Below are positions 31,574 to 40,213 of a stretch of 64,000 bases of DNA, one piece after another. Position numbers and translations under genes: made by a program. The first letter of the stretch is position 1, and each line of letters starts with the position of its first letter. The notes beneath the pieces are model-generated. The model was not told the DNA's origin, searched no databases, and saw nothing but the letters and a program-made list of their open reading frames with translations. Origin of the DNA: Staphylococcus sp. 17KM0847 (lineage in GTDB: Bacteria; Bacillota; Bacilli; Staphylococcales; Staphylococcaceae); the NCBI RefSeq assembly GCF_013463155.1, contig NZ_CP040781.1:1054001-1118000 (forward strand). Reading direction: 5' to 3'.

Positions 31574-31606
31574 AAAGGCTGAAACGGAATGTGTTTCAGT
31601 CTTTTT
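31574..31606 (+). terminator. Terminator after yugP-type gene
   Basis: GGCTGAAAC/GTTTCAGTC stem (one G-U) followed by TTTTTC. Marks the left border of core sequence. Confidence 0.75.
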
Positions 31607-31711
31607 CTATTAATAGGAGCGCTTCTCTTTTGTGTCTTCAATTATCAAATTATGTGCAACATCTCATGACATTGATAACATTGAAAGTGGTTGTGACTTC
31701 AACTGTCATTT

Positions 31712-31751
31712 TTGGAGTTATATGGCATTAATTTTGTTCTTTAAATGGCAC
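31712..31751 (+). repeat. Left copy of island inverted repeat
   Basis: Matches the reverse complement of 36151-36190 at 37 of 40 positions; it starts TTGGAGTTATATGGCA and ends TTCTTTAAATGGCA plus one base. The two copies enclose the ars and chr operons. Confidence 0.75.
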
Positions 31752-31795
31752 AAAGCAGGTAAACAGTTATATGATTGTCTACCTGCTTTGTTTTA
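31750..31795 (+). terminator. Hairpin next to left inverted repeat
   Basis: Perfect 12-bp stem ACAAAGCAGGTA (31750-31761) with 31780-31791, followed by TTTTAT. Could be a terminator or part of a mobile-element end. Confidence 0.5.
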
Positions 31796-31985
31796 TAACG
31801 TTTCTCTAATTATCCTATAAATTGAAGTCCTACTTAATCTCGTCATTTGAGCAATTTCTTCACCTGTATATTTATCGCTATCATATAGTTGTTTAATATT
31901 TTGCTTTTGGCTTTTTTCAATTTTTTGAGGCCGTCCTCCTTTTGAATTTCCCTTTTTCCATATTGCTTGTCTTAGAACAAGTAAG
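31793..31985 (-). pseudogene. C-terminal remnant of a serine recombinase
   Basis: About 65 residues with the typical end of a resolvase/invertase: a K-G-G-R-P linker then a helix-turn-helix (I-K-Q-L-Y-D...I-A-Q-M-T-R-L-S-R-T-S-I-Y-R-I-I). The catalytic domain is missing; upstream on the same strand the sequence runs into antisense of sin. It resembles Bin-type recombinases of staphylococcal beta-lactamase plasmids only in general architecture. Confidence 0.75.
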
Positions 31986-32333
31986 GAAGTCCAATTAATG
32001 ATTACAAGCTTACCCATGATGAATGAAGCAATTGGGAATCCATTATTAGATAAATTCATGAAGGATTTAATCATTCAAATTTTAGCAATGATTTCAGAAC
32101 AAGAAAGAAATGAAAGTAAACGTAGACAAGCTCAAGGTATTAAAGTAGCCAAAGAAAAAGGGAGATATAAAGGGAGACCTTTTCTGTATTCTCCCAATGC
32201 TAAAGACCCACAAAAACGTTTGGTTTATTACCGAGTTGTTGAGTTACTTGAACAAGGTAAATTTATAAGTACTATAGCTAAAGAAGTAGGTATTACATAC
32301 CAAACTATATATAGAATTAAAAACAGTAGATAA
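31980..32333 (+). pseudogene. sin: Truncated Sin resolvase (C-terminal part)
   Basis: Sequence from about 31983 encodes [14 protein letters not shown] and continues to the natural stop with [31 protein letters not shown] and the C-terminal HTH, closely following Sin of multiresistance plasmids such as pI9789. The N-terminal part with the catalytic Ser is absent and a stop (31974) precedes the junction. An ATG at 31998 could give a 111-residue DNA-binding fragment, probably non-functional in recombination. Confidence 0.88.
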
Positions 32334-32340
32334 AATAACA

Positions 32341-32370
32341 TAGATATTAATCTATATAGATGTTAATCTA
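32341..32370 (+). promoter_or_regulatory. Tandem ArsR operator candidate
   Basis: Two copies of TAGAT-NTTA-ATCTA (32341-32354 and 32357-32370) repeat at 16-bp spacing, 24 nt before arsR. Each has 5-bp inverted arms. Position and repetition suggest ArsR binding sites, one and a half turns apart. Confidence 0.55.
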
Positions 32371-32393
32371 TTAAATGTCTAGGAGGTATATTC

Positions 32394-33997
<1,604 letters not shown>

Positions 33998-34014
33998 GAA
34001 AAGAGGCCTTAATT

Positions 34015-34416
34015 ATGGATAAGAAAACAATTTATTTTATATGTACAGGAAACTCTTGTCGTAGCCAAATGGCTGAAGGTTGGGGAAAGGAAATATTGGG
34101 TGAAGATTGGAATGTCTATTCTGCTGGTATTGAAACACATGGTGTTAATCCTAAAGCAATAGAAGCTATGCAAGAAGTAGATATTGATATATCAAACCAT
34201 ACATCAGACTTGATTGATAATGATATTTTAAAACAATCCGATTTGGTCGTAACGTTATGTAGTGATGCAGACGATAATTGTCCTATTTTACGACCAAACG
34301 TTAAAAAAGTACATTGGGGTTTTGATGATCCAGCAGGTAAAGAATGGTCAGAATTCCAACGTGTTAGAGATGAAATAGGTAATACAATTAAAGATTTTAG
34401 TAAAAACATCAAGTAG
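34015..34416 (+). CDS. arsC: Thioredoxin-coupled arsenate reductase ArsC
   Basis: Reduces arsenate to arsenite for export by ArsB. The low-molecular-weight phosphatase-like loop is C10-T-G-N-S-C15-R, and the redox triad is completed by Cys82 and Cys89 (L-C-S-D-A-D-D-N-C). Most of the 133 residues resemble pI258 ArsC; the last ten differ. The stop codon lies inside the loop of its terminator. Confidence 0.94.
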   Translation: MDKKTIYFICTGNSCRSQMAEGWGKEILGEDWNVYSAGIETHGVNPKAIEAMQEVDIDISNHTSDLIDNDILKQSDLVVTLCSDADDNCPILRPNVKKVHWGFDDPAGKEWSEFQRVRDEIGNTIKDFSKNIK

Positions 34417-34432
34417 ATACTTGATGTTTTTT
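34403..34432 (+). terminator. Terminator of the ars operon
   Basis: AAAACATCAAGT (34403-34414) with ACTTGATGTTTT (34419-34430), 4-nt loop and T run, overlapping the arsC stop. Confidence 0.85.
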
Positions 34433-34468
34433 ACTACTAATTCACTGATTTCAAACTTAATAAATTAA

Positions 34469-34526
34469 TTGACAAGAGTATTTATACACATTAAAATCGG
34501 ATTACGATATCGTTATTCGATTTTAA
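34469..34526 (+). promoter_or_regulatory. padR-chrA promoter and 36-bp operator palindrome
   Basis: TTGACA (34469-34474), 17-nt spacer, TAAAAT (34492-34497). A near-perfect palindrome spans 34491-34526, centred on GATATC: TTAAAATCG arms outside and ACGATATCGT at the centre, with only two mismatched pairs. It covers the -10 and predicted start of transcription. Confidence 0.75.
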
Positions 34527-34541
34527 CTAAGGAGAGATATA

Positions 34542-34844
34542 TTGAAAAGTAAAATACAACGAAAACTATTTTTAGGATTTATCTATATTCATATATTACA
34601 TCATGCAAACGAAGATAAAATATATGGGGCTTGGATGATTAAAGAATTAGAAGAACATGGTTATAATATGAGTCCTGGGACCCTTTATCCAATATTTCAT
34701 ACACTAGAAAACGAGAACCTTTTAAAAAGTACCACGAAAACTGTAAATGGAAAAAATAGAAAATACTATTCAATAACTCCAGAAGGTGAAAAGTTTTTAG
34801 AAGAATCTAGAGAAAAATTAAAAGAGTTAACCAATGAAATATAA
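34542..34844 (+). CDS. PadR-family transcriptional regulator
   Basis: Winged-helix regulator of 100 residues, the short PadR-s2 type. Recognisable: I-H-I-L-H-H-A-N-E-D-K-I-Y-G-A-W-M-I-K-E-L, S-P-G-T-L-Y-P-I-F-H-T-L-E and Y-Y-S-I-T-P-E-G. Start is TTG 34542 with AAGGAGAG upstream. It precedes chrA by 10 nt, so it probably represses its own operon through the palindrome at its promoter; the effector might be chromate (inference). Confidence 0.88.
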   Translation: MKSKIQRKLFLGFIYIHILHHANEDKIYGAWMIKELEEHGYNMSPGTLYPIFHTLENENLLKSTTKTVNGKNRKYYSITPEGEKFLEESREKLKELTNEI

Positions 34845-34854
34845 GGAGACCTTT

Positions 34855-36018
34855 ATGTATAAATATACAAATATTTTTTTTGTTGCATTAAAACTTGGTT
34901 TATTATCATTCGGTGGACCTACTGCCCATTTAGGCTATTTTTATGATGAATATGTAAAAAAAAGAAAATGGCTTGATGAGAAAGAGTATTCTGATTTGGT
35001 AGCACTATGCCAGTTTTTACCCGGTCCTGCAAGTAGCCAAGTAGGTATTGGTATAGGAACTATAAGAGGCGGCATCGGAGGAGGTATTATCTCATTTATC
35101 GGATTTACGCTCCCATCTGTAATTATACTAATGATTTTTTCAGCGCTATTTACAAATAGTGATGTAAGTTTCACTTGGATGCAAGGTTTAAAACTAGTAG
35201 CTGTTGCTATTGTAGCCCAAGCTATTATAGGAATGGGTAAAAAATTAACAAACACCAAAACCACTATTGCATTAGCATTATTTGTTCTTATATTATCGTT
35301 AGTAATAAATAATCTTTATATACAAGTCATTGCACTATCAATAACTGGTGTATATGGTCTCATCTTTCTAAAACAAACATCAACAGATAGAACTAAAATA
35401 AAAAACAAATCATTTAAGTTACCTAAAAAATTAGGTTTTGTTTCATTATCATTATTCTTTTTACTATTAACTGTATTACCTATCGCTAGTTCTATGACAA
35501 ATAATCTATGGTTAAAAATGTTTGATAGTTTTTATAGATCAGGTTCTTTAGTTTTTGGAGGAGGACATGTTGTCTTACCTTTATTAGAAAATGAGTTTGT
35601 ACCATCAGGATTAATATCACCCGATAACTTCATAACGGGTTATGCTGTTGCTCAAGCTGTACCCGGACCGTTATTTACGTTTGCTTCATACATTGGTATG
35701 TCTATAGAAGGGATTGGAGGAGCAATTTTGGCTACTATTGCTATTTTCCTACCAGCATTTCTTTTGTTATTTGGAATTTTGCCATTCTGGGATAATATTA
35801 AATCTAATATTTATGCTGAAGGATTTTTAAAAGGGATAAGTGCAGGCGTAGTTGGTATTCTTATTGCTGCTTTTTATAACCCAATTTGGACTTCAACCAT
35901 TAAATCAGAATTAGATTTTGCTTTAGCCAGCTCATTGTTCATATTATTAATGTATTTTAAATTGCCTTCTTGGGCTATTGTTTTGGTAGGTATTATTTTA
36001 GGTGTTTTATTTTATTAA
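34855..36018 (+). CDS. chrA: Chromate transporter ChrA
   Basis: CHR-superfamily membrane efflux protein of 387 residues. Two homologous halves are visible: N-half L-S-F-G-G-P-T-A-H-L-G-Y and F-L-P-G-P-A-S-S-Q; C-half V-F-G-G-G-H-V-V-L-P-L and A-V-P-G-P-L-F. About ten hydrophobic segments. Start ATG 34855 after AAGGAGACC; an in-frame ATG at 34834 overlaps padR. Chromate export is the usual role, but sulfate-type anion transport by some family members is possible. Confidence 0.88.
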   Translation: MYKYTNIFFVALKLGLLSFGGPTAHLGYFYDEYVKKRKWLDEKEYSDLVALCQFLPGPASSQVGIGIGTIRGGIGGGIISFIGFTLPSVIILMIFSALFTNSDVSFTWMQGLKLVAVAIVAQAIIGMGKKLTNTKTTIALALFVLILSLVINNLYIQVIALSITGVYGLIFLKQTSTDRTKIKNKSFKLPKKLGFVSLSLFFLLLTVLPIASSMTNNLWLKMFDSFYRSGSLVFGGGHVVLPLLENEFVPSGLISPDNFITGYAVAQAVPGPLFTFASYIGMSIEGIGGAILATIAIFLPAFLLLFGILPFWDNIKSNIYAEGFLKGISAGVVGILIAAFYNPIWTSTIKSELDFALASSLFILLMYFKLPSWAIVLVGIILGVLFY

Positions 36019-36066
36019 TATAAATCAATGAATATAAATAATAATTAAAATACTTATATTCTATAC

Positions 36067-36098
36067 GAGTCTGGGACATAAATCTCAGGCTCCTTTTA
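36067..36098 (+). terminator. Terminator after chrA
   Basis: Bulged stem GAG-T-CTG-G-GA with TC-T-CAG-G-CTC, followed by CTTTTAT. Confidence 0.55.
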
Positions 36099-36150
36099 TA
36101 ACTTTATAAACTAAACACTATAAATAATATTAATTTATTTAATATTATTT

Positions 36151-36190
36151 ATGCCATTTAAAGAACAAAATTTGTGCCATATAACTCCAA
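36151..36190 (-). repeat. Right copy of island inverted repeat
   Basis: Reverse complement of 31712-31751 with 3 mismatches in 40. It lies directly before the third recombinase remnant. Confidence 0.75.
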
Positions 36191-36204
36191 AACTGATATC
36201 AACT

Positions 36205-36420
36205 TAAATCAGTTCTTATTAAATGAAAATAACATTGATTTATATGAATGTATCAACTAAAGAGGCAATGGATAAGGTGTTCATTACAATGATGCGTACA
36301 TTTACTGAATTGGAGGCTAATTTGTTAAGTGAATATACAAAAAGGATTAGCATCTGTCAGATTTAGAGGGGAAAAAGGTGCGACTATATATGATATCATC
36401 CACAGAAGATGGATAATCTA
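36205..36420 (+). pseudogene. Frameshifted serine recombinase remnant
   Basis: Fragments typical of resolvase central regions occur in shifting frames: L-N-E-N-N-I-D-L-Y (36220 region), then S-T-K-E-A-M-D-K-V-F-I-T-M-M-R-T-F-T-E-L-E-A-N-L-L-S-E from 36247, then after a +1 change near 36340 G-L-A-S-V-R-F-R-G-E-K-G. At least two frameshifts; catalytic N-terminus and HTH are missing. Non-functional. Confidence 0.72.
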
Positions 36421-36556
36421 TTAATATACATACCAAAAATTTATTTGTAGTTGAATGATTCGTTCAACTTTAGTTTTATCGAAGCTGGATAAATTGCCGA
36501 TTACTAGTTAAATCATGTAAGATAAGGGAGAATGTTAAAAAGAAAGAGGTCATATC

Positions 36557-36877
36557 ATGTCAAAATCTATGGTTGAAATGCAACGAGAAGTGGACGACTA
36601 TATTTCACAATTTAAAGCCGGCTATTTTTCACCACTAGCCAATTTAGCACGTTTAACTGAAGAAGTGGGGGAACTGGCGCGTGAAATTAATCATTATTAT
36701 GGTGAAAAACAGAAAAAAGCGAGTGAAATGCCAAATACAATTGAAGCGGAACTCGGAGACAACTTATTCGTCTTACTTTGTATTGCAAACTCGTTAAATA
36801 TTGATATGACAGAAAGTTTTAATCAAACAATGGACAAATTTAATACGCGTGATAAAAATCGCTTTGAAAGAAAATAA
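36557..36877 (+). CDS. ypjD: MazG-like nucleotide pyrophosphohydrolase (YpjD)
   Basis: All-alpha NTP pyrophosphohydrolase of 106 residues. The family metal-binding E-E-V-G-E-L-A-R-E-I and E-L-G-D-N-L-F motifs are present (E-x2-E ... E-x2-D). Probably removes abnormal nucleotides. Upstream of bshA by 11 nt, as ypjD lies near bshA in Bacillus, though bshB1 and mgsA are not between them here. Confidence 0.88.
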   Translation: MSKSMVEMQREVDDYISQFKAGYFSPLANLARLTEEVGELAREINHYYGEKQKKASEMPNTIEAELGDNLFVLLCIANSLNIDMTESFNQTMDKFNTRDKNRFERK

Positions 36878-36888
36878 GGAGGATTTCT

Positions 36889-38022
36889 ATGAAGATTGGA
36901 ATTACTTGCTATCCTTCCATTGGTGGTTCAGGAGTTATTGCTACGGAGTTAGGCATTCTGATGGCAGAACGCGGACACGAAGTTCACTTCATTACATCTA
37001 ATATGCCTTTTCGTCTAAACAAACCCATTCCCAATATTACATTTCATCAAGTTGATGTTAATCAATATGCAGTATTTCAGTATCCACCATACGATATTTC
37101 ATTAAGTACAAAAATTGCAAATGTCATCAACGAATACGATTTAGACGTTTTGCATATGCACTATGCTATTCCACATGCAATTTGTGGTATTTTAGCACGT
37201 CAAATGTCTGGTAAAGATATTAAAATCATGACTACATTACACGGCACAGATATTACTGTTTTGGGTTATGATCACTCATTGCGTAACGCGATAAAGTTCG
37301 GTATTGAACAGAGTGATGTTGTAACAAGTGTGAGTACATCGCTTATGCAAGAAACCTATGAAATTATTAAACCTAACAAGGACATTGTACCTATTTATAA
37401 TTTTGTCCGTGAATCTGAATTTCCTACTGGCTATAATGCGCAACTCAAACAAAGCTACGGTATTCAACCAGATGAAAAAGTGATGATTCACGTTTCAAAC
37501 TTTAGAAAAGTAAAGCGTATCGATACGATTATAGAGACATTTCATGCTGTACGTCAGCAAATGAAAGCAAAGCTACTACTGATTGGAGATGGACCTGAAC
37601 TGCAAGATATGAGAGAGAAAGTACGTCACCTTAATTTATTAGATGATGTGCTCTTTTTAGGTAAACAAGACTGCATGAGCAACTTTTACCAAATCTCAGA
37701 TATTGTCTTATTAATGAGTGAGAAAGAAAGTTTCGGTCTAACATTACTCGAAGCGATGAATACAGGTGTAATACCTATTGGAACTCGTGCTGGAGGTATA
37801 CAGGAAGTTATTAAACATGAAAAAACAGGGTATTTAGTAGATGTTGGGGATAGTCAGCTCGCAGCACATTATGCCATAAAACTACTGAATGATCCAAAAC
37901 TGTATCAAACATTACAACAAAATATGCTCAAAGATATAGAACAACGCTTTCACTCTTCTATTATTGCAGATCAGTATGAAAAGTATTATCTTCAAATGCT
38001 AGGGGATACCCAACATGAATAA
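36889..38022 (+). CDS. bshA: Bacillithiol glycosyltransferase BshA
   Basis: GT4-family retaining enzyme of 377 residues that joins GlcNAc from UDP-GlcNAc to L-malate, first step of bacillithiol synthesis. N-terminal G-G-S-G-V-I-A-T-E-L, the H-G-T-D-I-T-V-L-G segment and the C-terminal E-S-F-G-L-T-L-L-E motif are diagnostic. AAGGAGGATT precedes the ATG. It overlaps cca by 8 nt. Confidence 0.94.
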   Translation: MKIGITCYPSIGGSGVIATELGILMAERGHEVHFITSNMPFRLNKPIPNITFHQVDVNQYAVFQYPPYDISLSTKIANVINEYDLDVLHMHYAIPHAICGILARQMSGKDIKIMTTLHGTDITVLGYDHSLRNAIKFGIEQSDVVTSVSTSLMQETYEIIKPNKDIVPIYNFVRESEFPTGYNAQLKQSYGIQPDEKVMIHVSNFRKVKRIDTIIETFHAVRQQMKAKLLLIGDGPELQDMREKVRHLNLLDDVLFLGKQDCMSNFYQISDIVLLMSEKESFGLTLLEAMNTGVIPIGTRAGGIQEVIKHEKTGYLVDVGDSQLAAHYAIKLLNDPKLYQTLQQNMLKDIEQRFHSSIIADQYEKYYLQMLGDTQHE

Positions 38023-39223
38023 TAAAATCATATTTCTTGATGCACTTCCAATAATGCAACGCTTGATGGATAACGGGTATGATGCATACTTTGTTGGGGG
38101 GGCTGTTAGAGACTACATTATGCATCGGCCGATCAATGATGTAGATATTACGACAAGTGCAACTCCCAACGAAATTGAGTCATTGTTTGATCATACGATT
38201 CCTGTTGGTAAAGAACACGGCACGATTAATGTGGTTTGGCAAGGAAGCAACTATGAGGTAACGACTTTTCGTACGGATGGTGCTTATTTAGATCATAGAC
38301 GCCCGAGTGAAGTTTTTTTTGTACGAGATCTATATCGAGATGTTGAACGTCGTGATTTTACAATCAATGCTATTGCAATGGATCATCAATTTCAGCTGGT
38401 CGATTATTTTGAAGGTCAACAGGACATTCAAGCGCAGATTATTCGTACAGTAGGTCATCCTAAAGATCGTTTTGATGAAGATGCATTACGTATATTACGA
38501 GGGTTACGCTTTCAATCGCAACTTGGCTTTACGATTGCGCGCGACACATATCATGCAATGAAAGAAAATGTAGCAGATATTGAATATCTCGCAATTGAAC
38601 GCATTATGATTGAGTTAGAAAAATTATTACACGGCTCACATGTTTCTCAAGTATTTGCATCTTTAAGTGACCTTAATATTTGGCACTATTTGCCTTACTT
38701 TAGAGAGGTCGATATGCGTGCAATACGTATTAATATACCATTAACACTCTCACAGTTTTTAGCGATTGTTATGTACTGTACACACCATGAAACTGGATTA
38801 AAACAACTCAAACGTAGCAATGACGAAATAAAAGCTGCACAACATCTTGTCCATGCTTTAAAAGCTGCGCAACAACTCGACTCCAAACGATCTTTAGCAC
38901 AATTTGTTTATGACTTTGGATATCATACAGCAAGAGAACTGCTAGCACTACAAGACATTTTTGAAGTCAATAACATTACACAGCCAACACCAATTATTTT
39001 TAATTTACAGATCATTGAAGAAGTCTTTCAATCACTTGTTATTACTAATCGTACACAACTCGATATTAATGGCAAAACATTAATGACTGCACTCGCTTCA
39101 AAACCAGGACCATGGTTAAAAACTGCTTTGCGAAGCGCTGAATGTGCAGTTGTACAACGTAAAATTCCAAATCGTGAACAAGAAATTATTGAATGGGTGA
39201 AAACAAATGTCAAAATACCGTAA
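38015..39223 (+). CDS. cca: CCA tRNA nucleotidyltransferase
   Basis: Adds or repairs the CCA 3' end of tRNAs. Class II enzyme of 402 residues: G-G-A-V-R-D-Y-I near residue 28, D-V-D-I-T (catalytic Asp pair), R-R-D-F-T-I-N-A and E-D-A-L-R-I-L-R-G-L-R-F. Overlaps bshA upstream and birA (17 nt) downstream. Confidence 0.95.
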   Translation: MNNKIIFLDALPIMQRLMDNGYDAYFVGGAVRDYIMHRPINDVDITTSATPNEIESLFDHTIPVGKEHGTINVVWQGSNYEVTTFRTDGAYLDHRRPSEVFFVRDLYRDVERRDFTINAIAMDHQFQLVDYFEGQQDIQAQIIRTVGHPKDRFDEDALRILRGLRFQSQLGFTIARDTYHAMKENVADIEYLAIERIMIELEKLLHGSHVSQVFASLSDLNIWHYLPYFREVDMRAIRINIPLTLSQFLAIVMYCTHHETGLKQLKRSNDEIKAAQHLVHALKAAQQLDSKRSLAQFVYDFGYHTARELLALQDIFEVNNITQPTPIIFNLQIIEEVFQSLVITNRTQLDINGKTLMTALASKPGPWLKTALRSAECAVVQRKIPNREQEIIEWVKTNVKIP

Positions 39224-40178
39224 TGCGATATTGACACTCTTAACAGAAGTCCAACCACAATATATATCCGGGCAAATGATTGCAAATCAGCTCGATATCT
39301 CTCGTATGACCGTCAAAAAAGTGATTGATCAACTCAAAACAGAAGGTGTTTCTATTGATTCTGTTCATAATAAGGGACATCGTTTAAATTGTTACCCTGC
39401 TTATTGGTATTTAGGCGTATTAGAGGCCTGCTTAAAAAAACAACAACTCGTTGATACAATTCAAGCATTTCCATCTGTTACTTCAACACAAGATGTCGCC
39501 AAAAAAGCACTTGTAGGTCATACTGAAACGATGCTCATTGTTAGTGACGAACAAACAGGAGGTAAAGGGCGCTTTAAACGACCATGGCAATCTACAAAAG
39601 GACAAGGCATATGGATGACACTTGTATTACGTCCTGACATTCCTTTCTCTATGCTTACCACTTTTAACTTGTTTATTTCGCTTGCTATTTGTCATACAAT
39701 TCAACGCTATGTCAAAGATAAAGTTCAAATCAAATGGCCCAATGACATTTACATTGGTGAGCGTAAAGTATGTGGCTTTTTAACAGAGATGGTCGCAAAT
39801 GCTGACAGTATAGAAGCAGTTATCTGTGGTATCGGTATCAATGTTAATCAGCAGGAACATGATTTTGACGAAGATTTGATACATACGGCAACCAGTCTAC
39901 GTTTACATCGCGAAACACCTGTGGAACGTTATGCATTGCTACAAGATCTTGTTACAGAAATTGAACAGCGTTATCATCAATTTTTAAGTACACCATTCCA
40001 CACAATTAAACAGGAATATATCGATGTCTCTAATATTTGGAATCGACGTTTACGCTTTACAGAAGGACGTAAGCAATTTTATGGTAAAGTTATTGAAATG
40101 GATGATGATGGCTTTTTACATGTCGTCGATGAAACAGGCAATATACATCGCTTAATGAGTGCAGATATTCATTTTTAA
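39207..40178 (+). CDS. birA: Bifunctional biotin-[acetyl-CoA-carboxylase] ligase/repressor BirA
   Basis: 323 residues. The N-terminal winged helix (S-G-Q-M-I-A-N-Q-L-D-I-S-R-M-T-V-K-K) binds biotin operators; the central domain has the biotinyl-adenylate loop G-G-K-G-R-F-K-R-P-W (first Arg of the usual GRGR is Lys here), K-W-P-N-D-I and C-G-I-G-I-N-V; a C-terminal SH3-like part follows. Start lies inside cca. Confidence 0.93.
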   Translation: MSKYRNAILTLLTEVQPQYISGQMIANQLDISRMTVKKVIDQLKTEGVSIDSVHNKGHRLNCYPAYWYLGVLEACLKKQQLVDTIQAFPSVTSTQDVAKKALVGHTETMLIVSDEQTGGKGRFKRPWQSTKGQGIWMTLVLRPDIPFSMLTTFNLFISLAICHTIQRYVKDKVQIKWPNDIYIGERKVCGFLTEMVANADSIEAVICGIGINVNQQEHDFDEDLIHTATSLRLHRETPVERYALLQDLVTEIEQRYHQFLSTPFHTIKQEYIDVSNIWNRRLRFTEGRKQFYGKVIEMDDDGFLHVVDETGNIHRLMSADIHF

Positions 40179-40213
40179 CACCTCAATGATATAGAAAGGA
40201 GGTCAAAAATATA

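Noticed and set aside
31632-31820. Possible 62-residue ORF across the left inverted repeat
   Set aside because: No ribosome site or recognisable motif; it spans a repeat and a hairpin, so it is probably not coding.
31986-32074. N-terminal extension of the minus-strand recombinase remnant
   Set aside because: This part is the exact antisense of sin and is not recombinase sequence, so the open frame is a junction artefact.
36440-36475. Hairpin GTTGAATGATTCGTTCAAC region as an attachment site
   Set aside because: Short imperfect stem with no matching copy at the left border, so no support for att.
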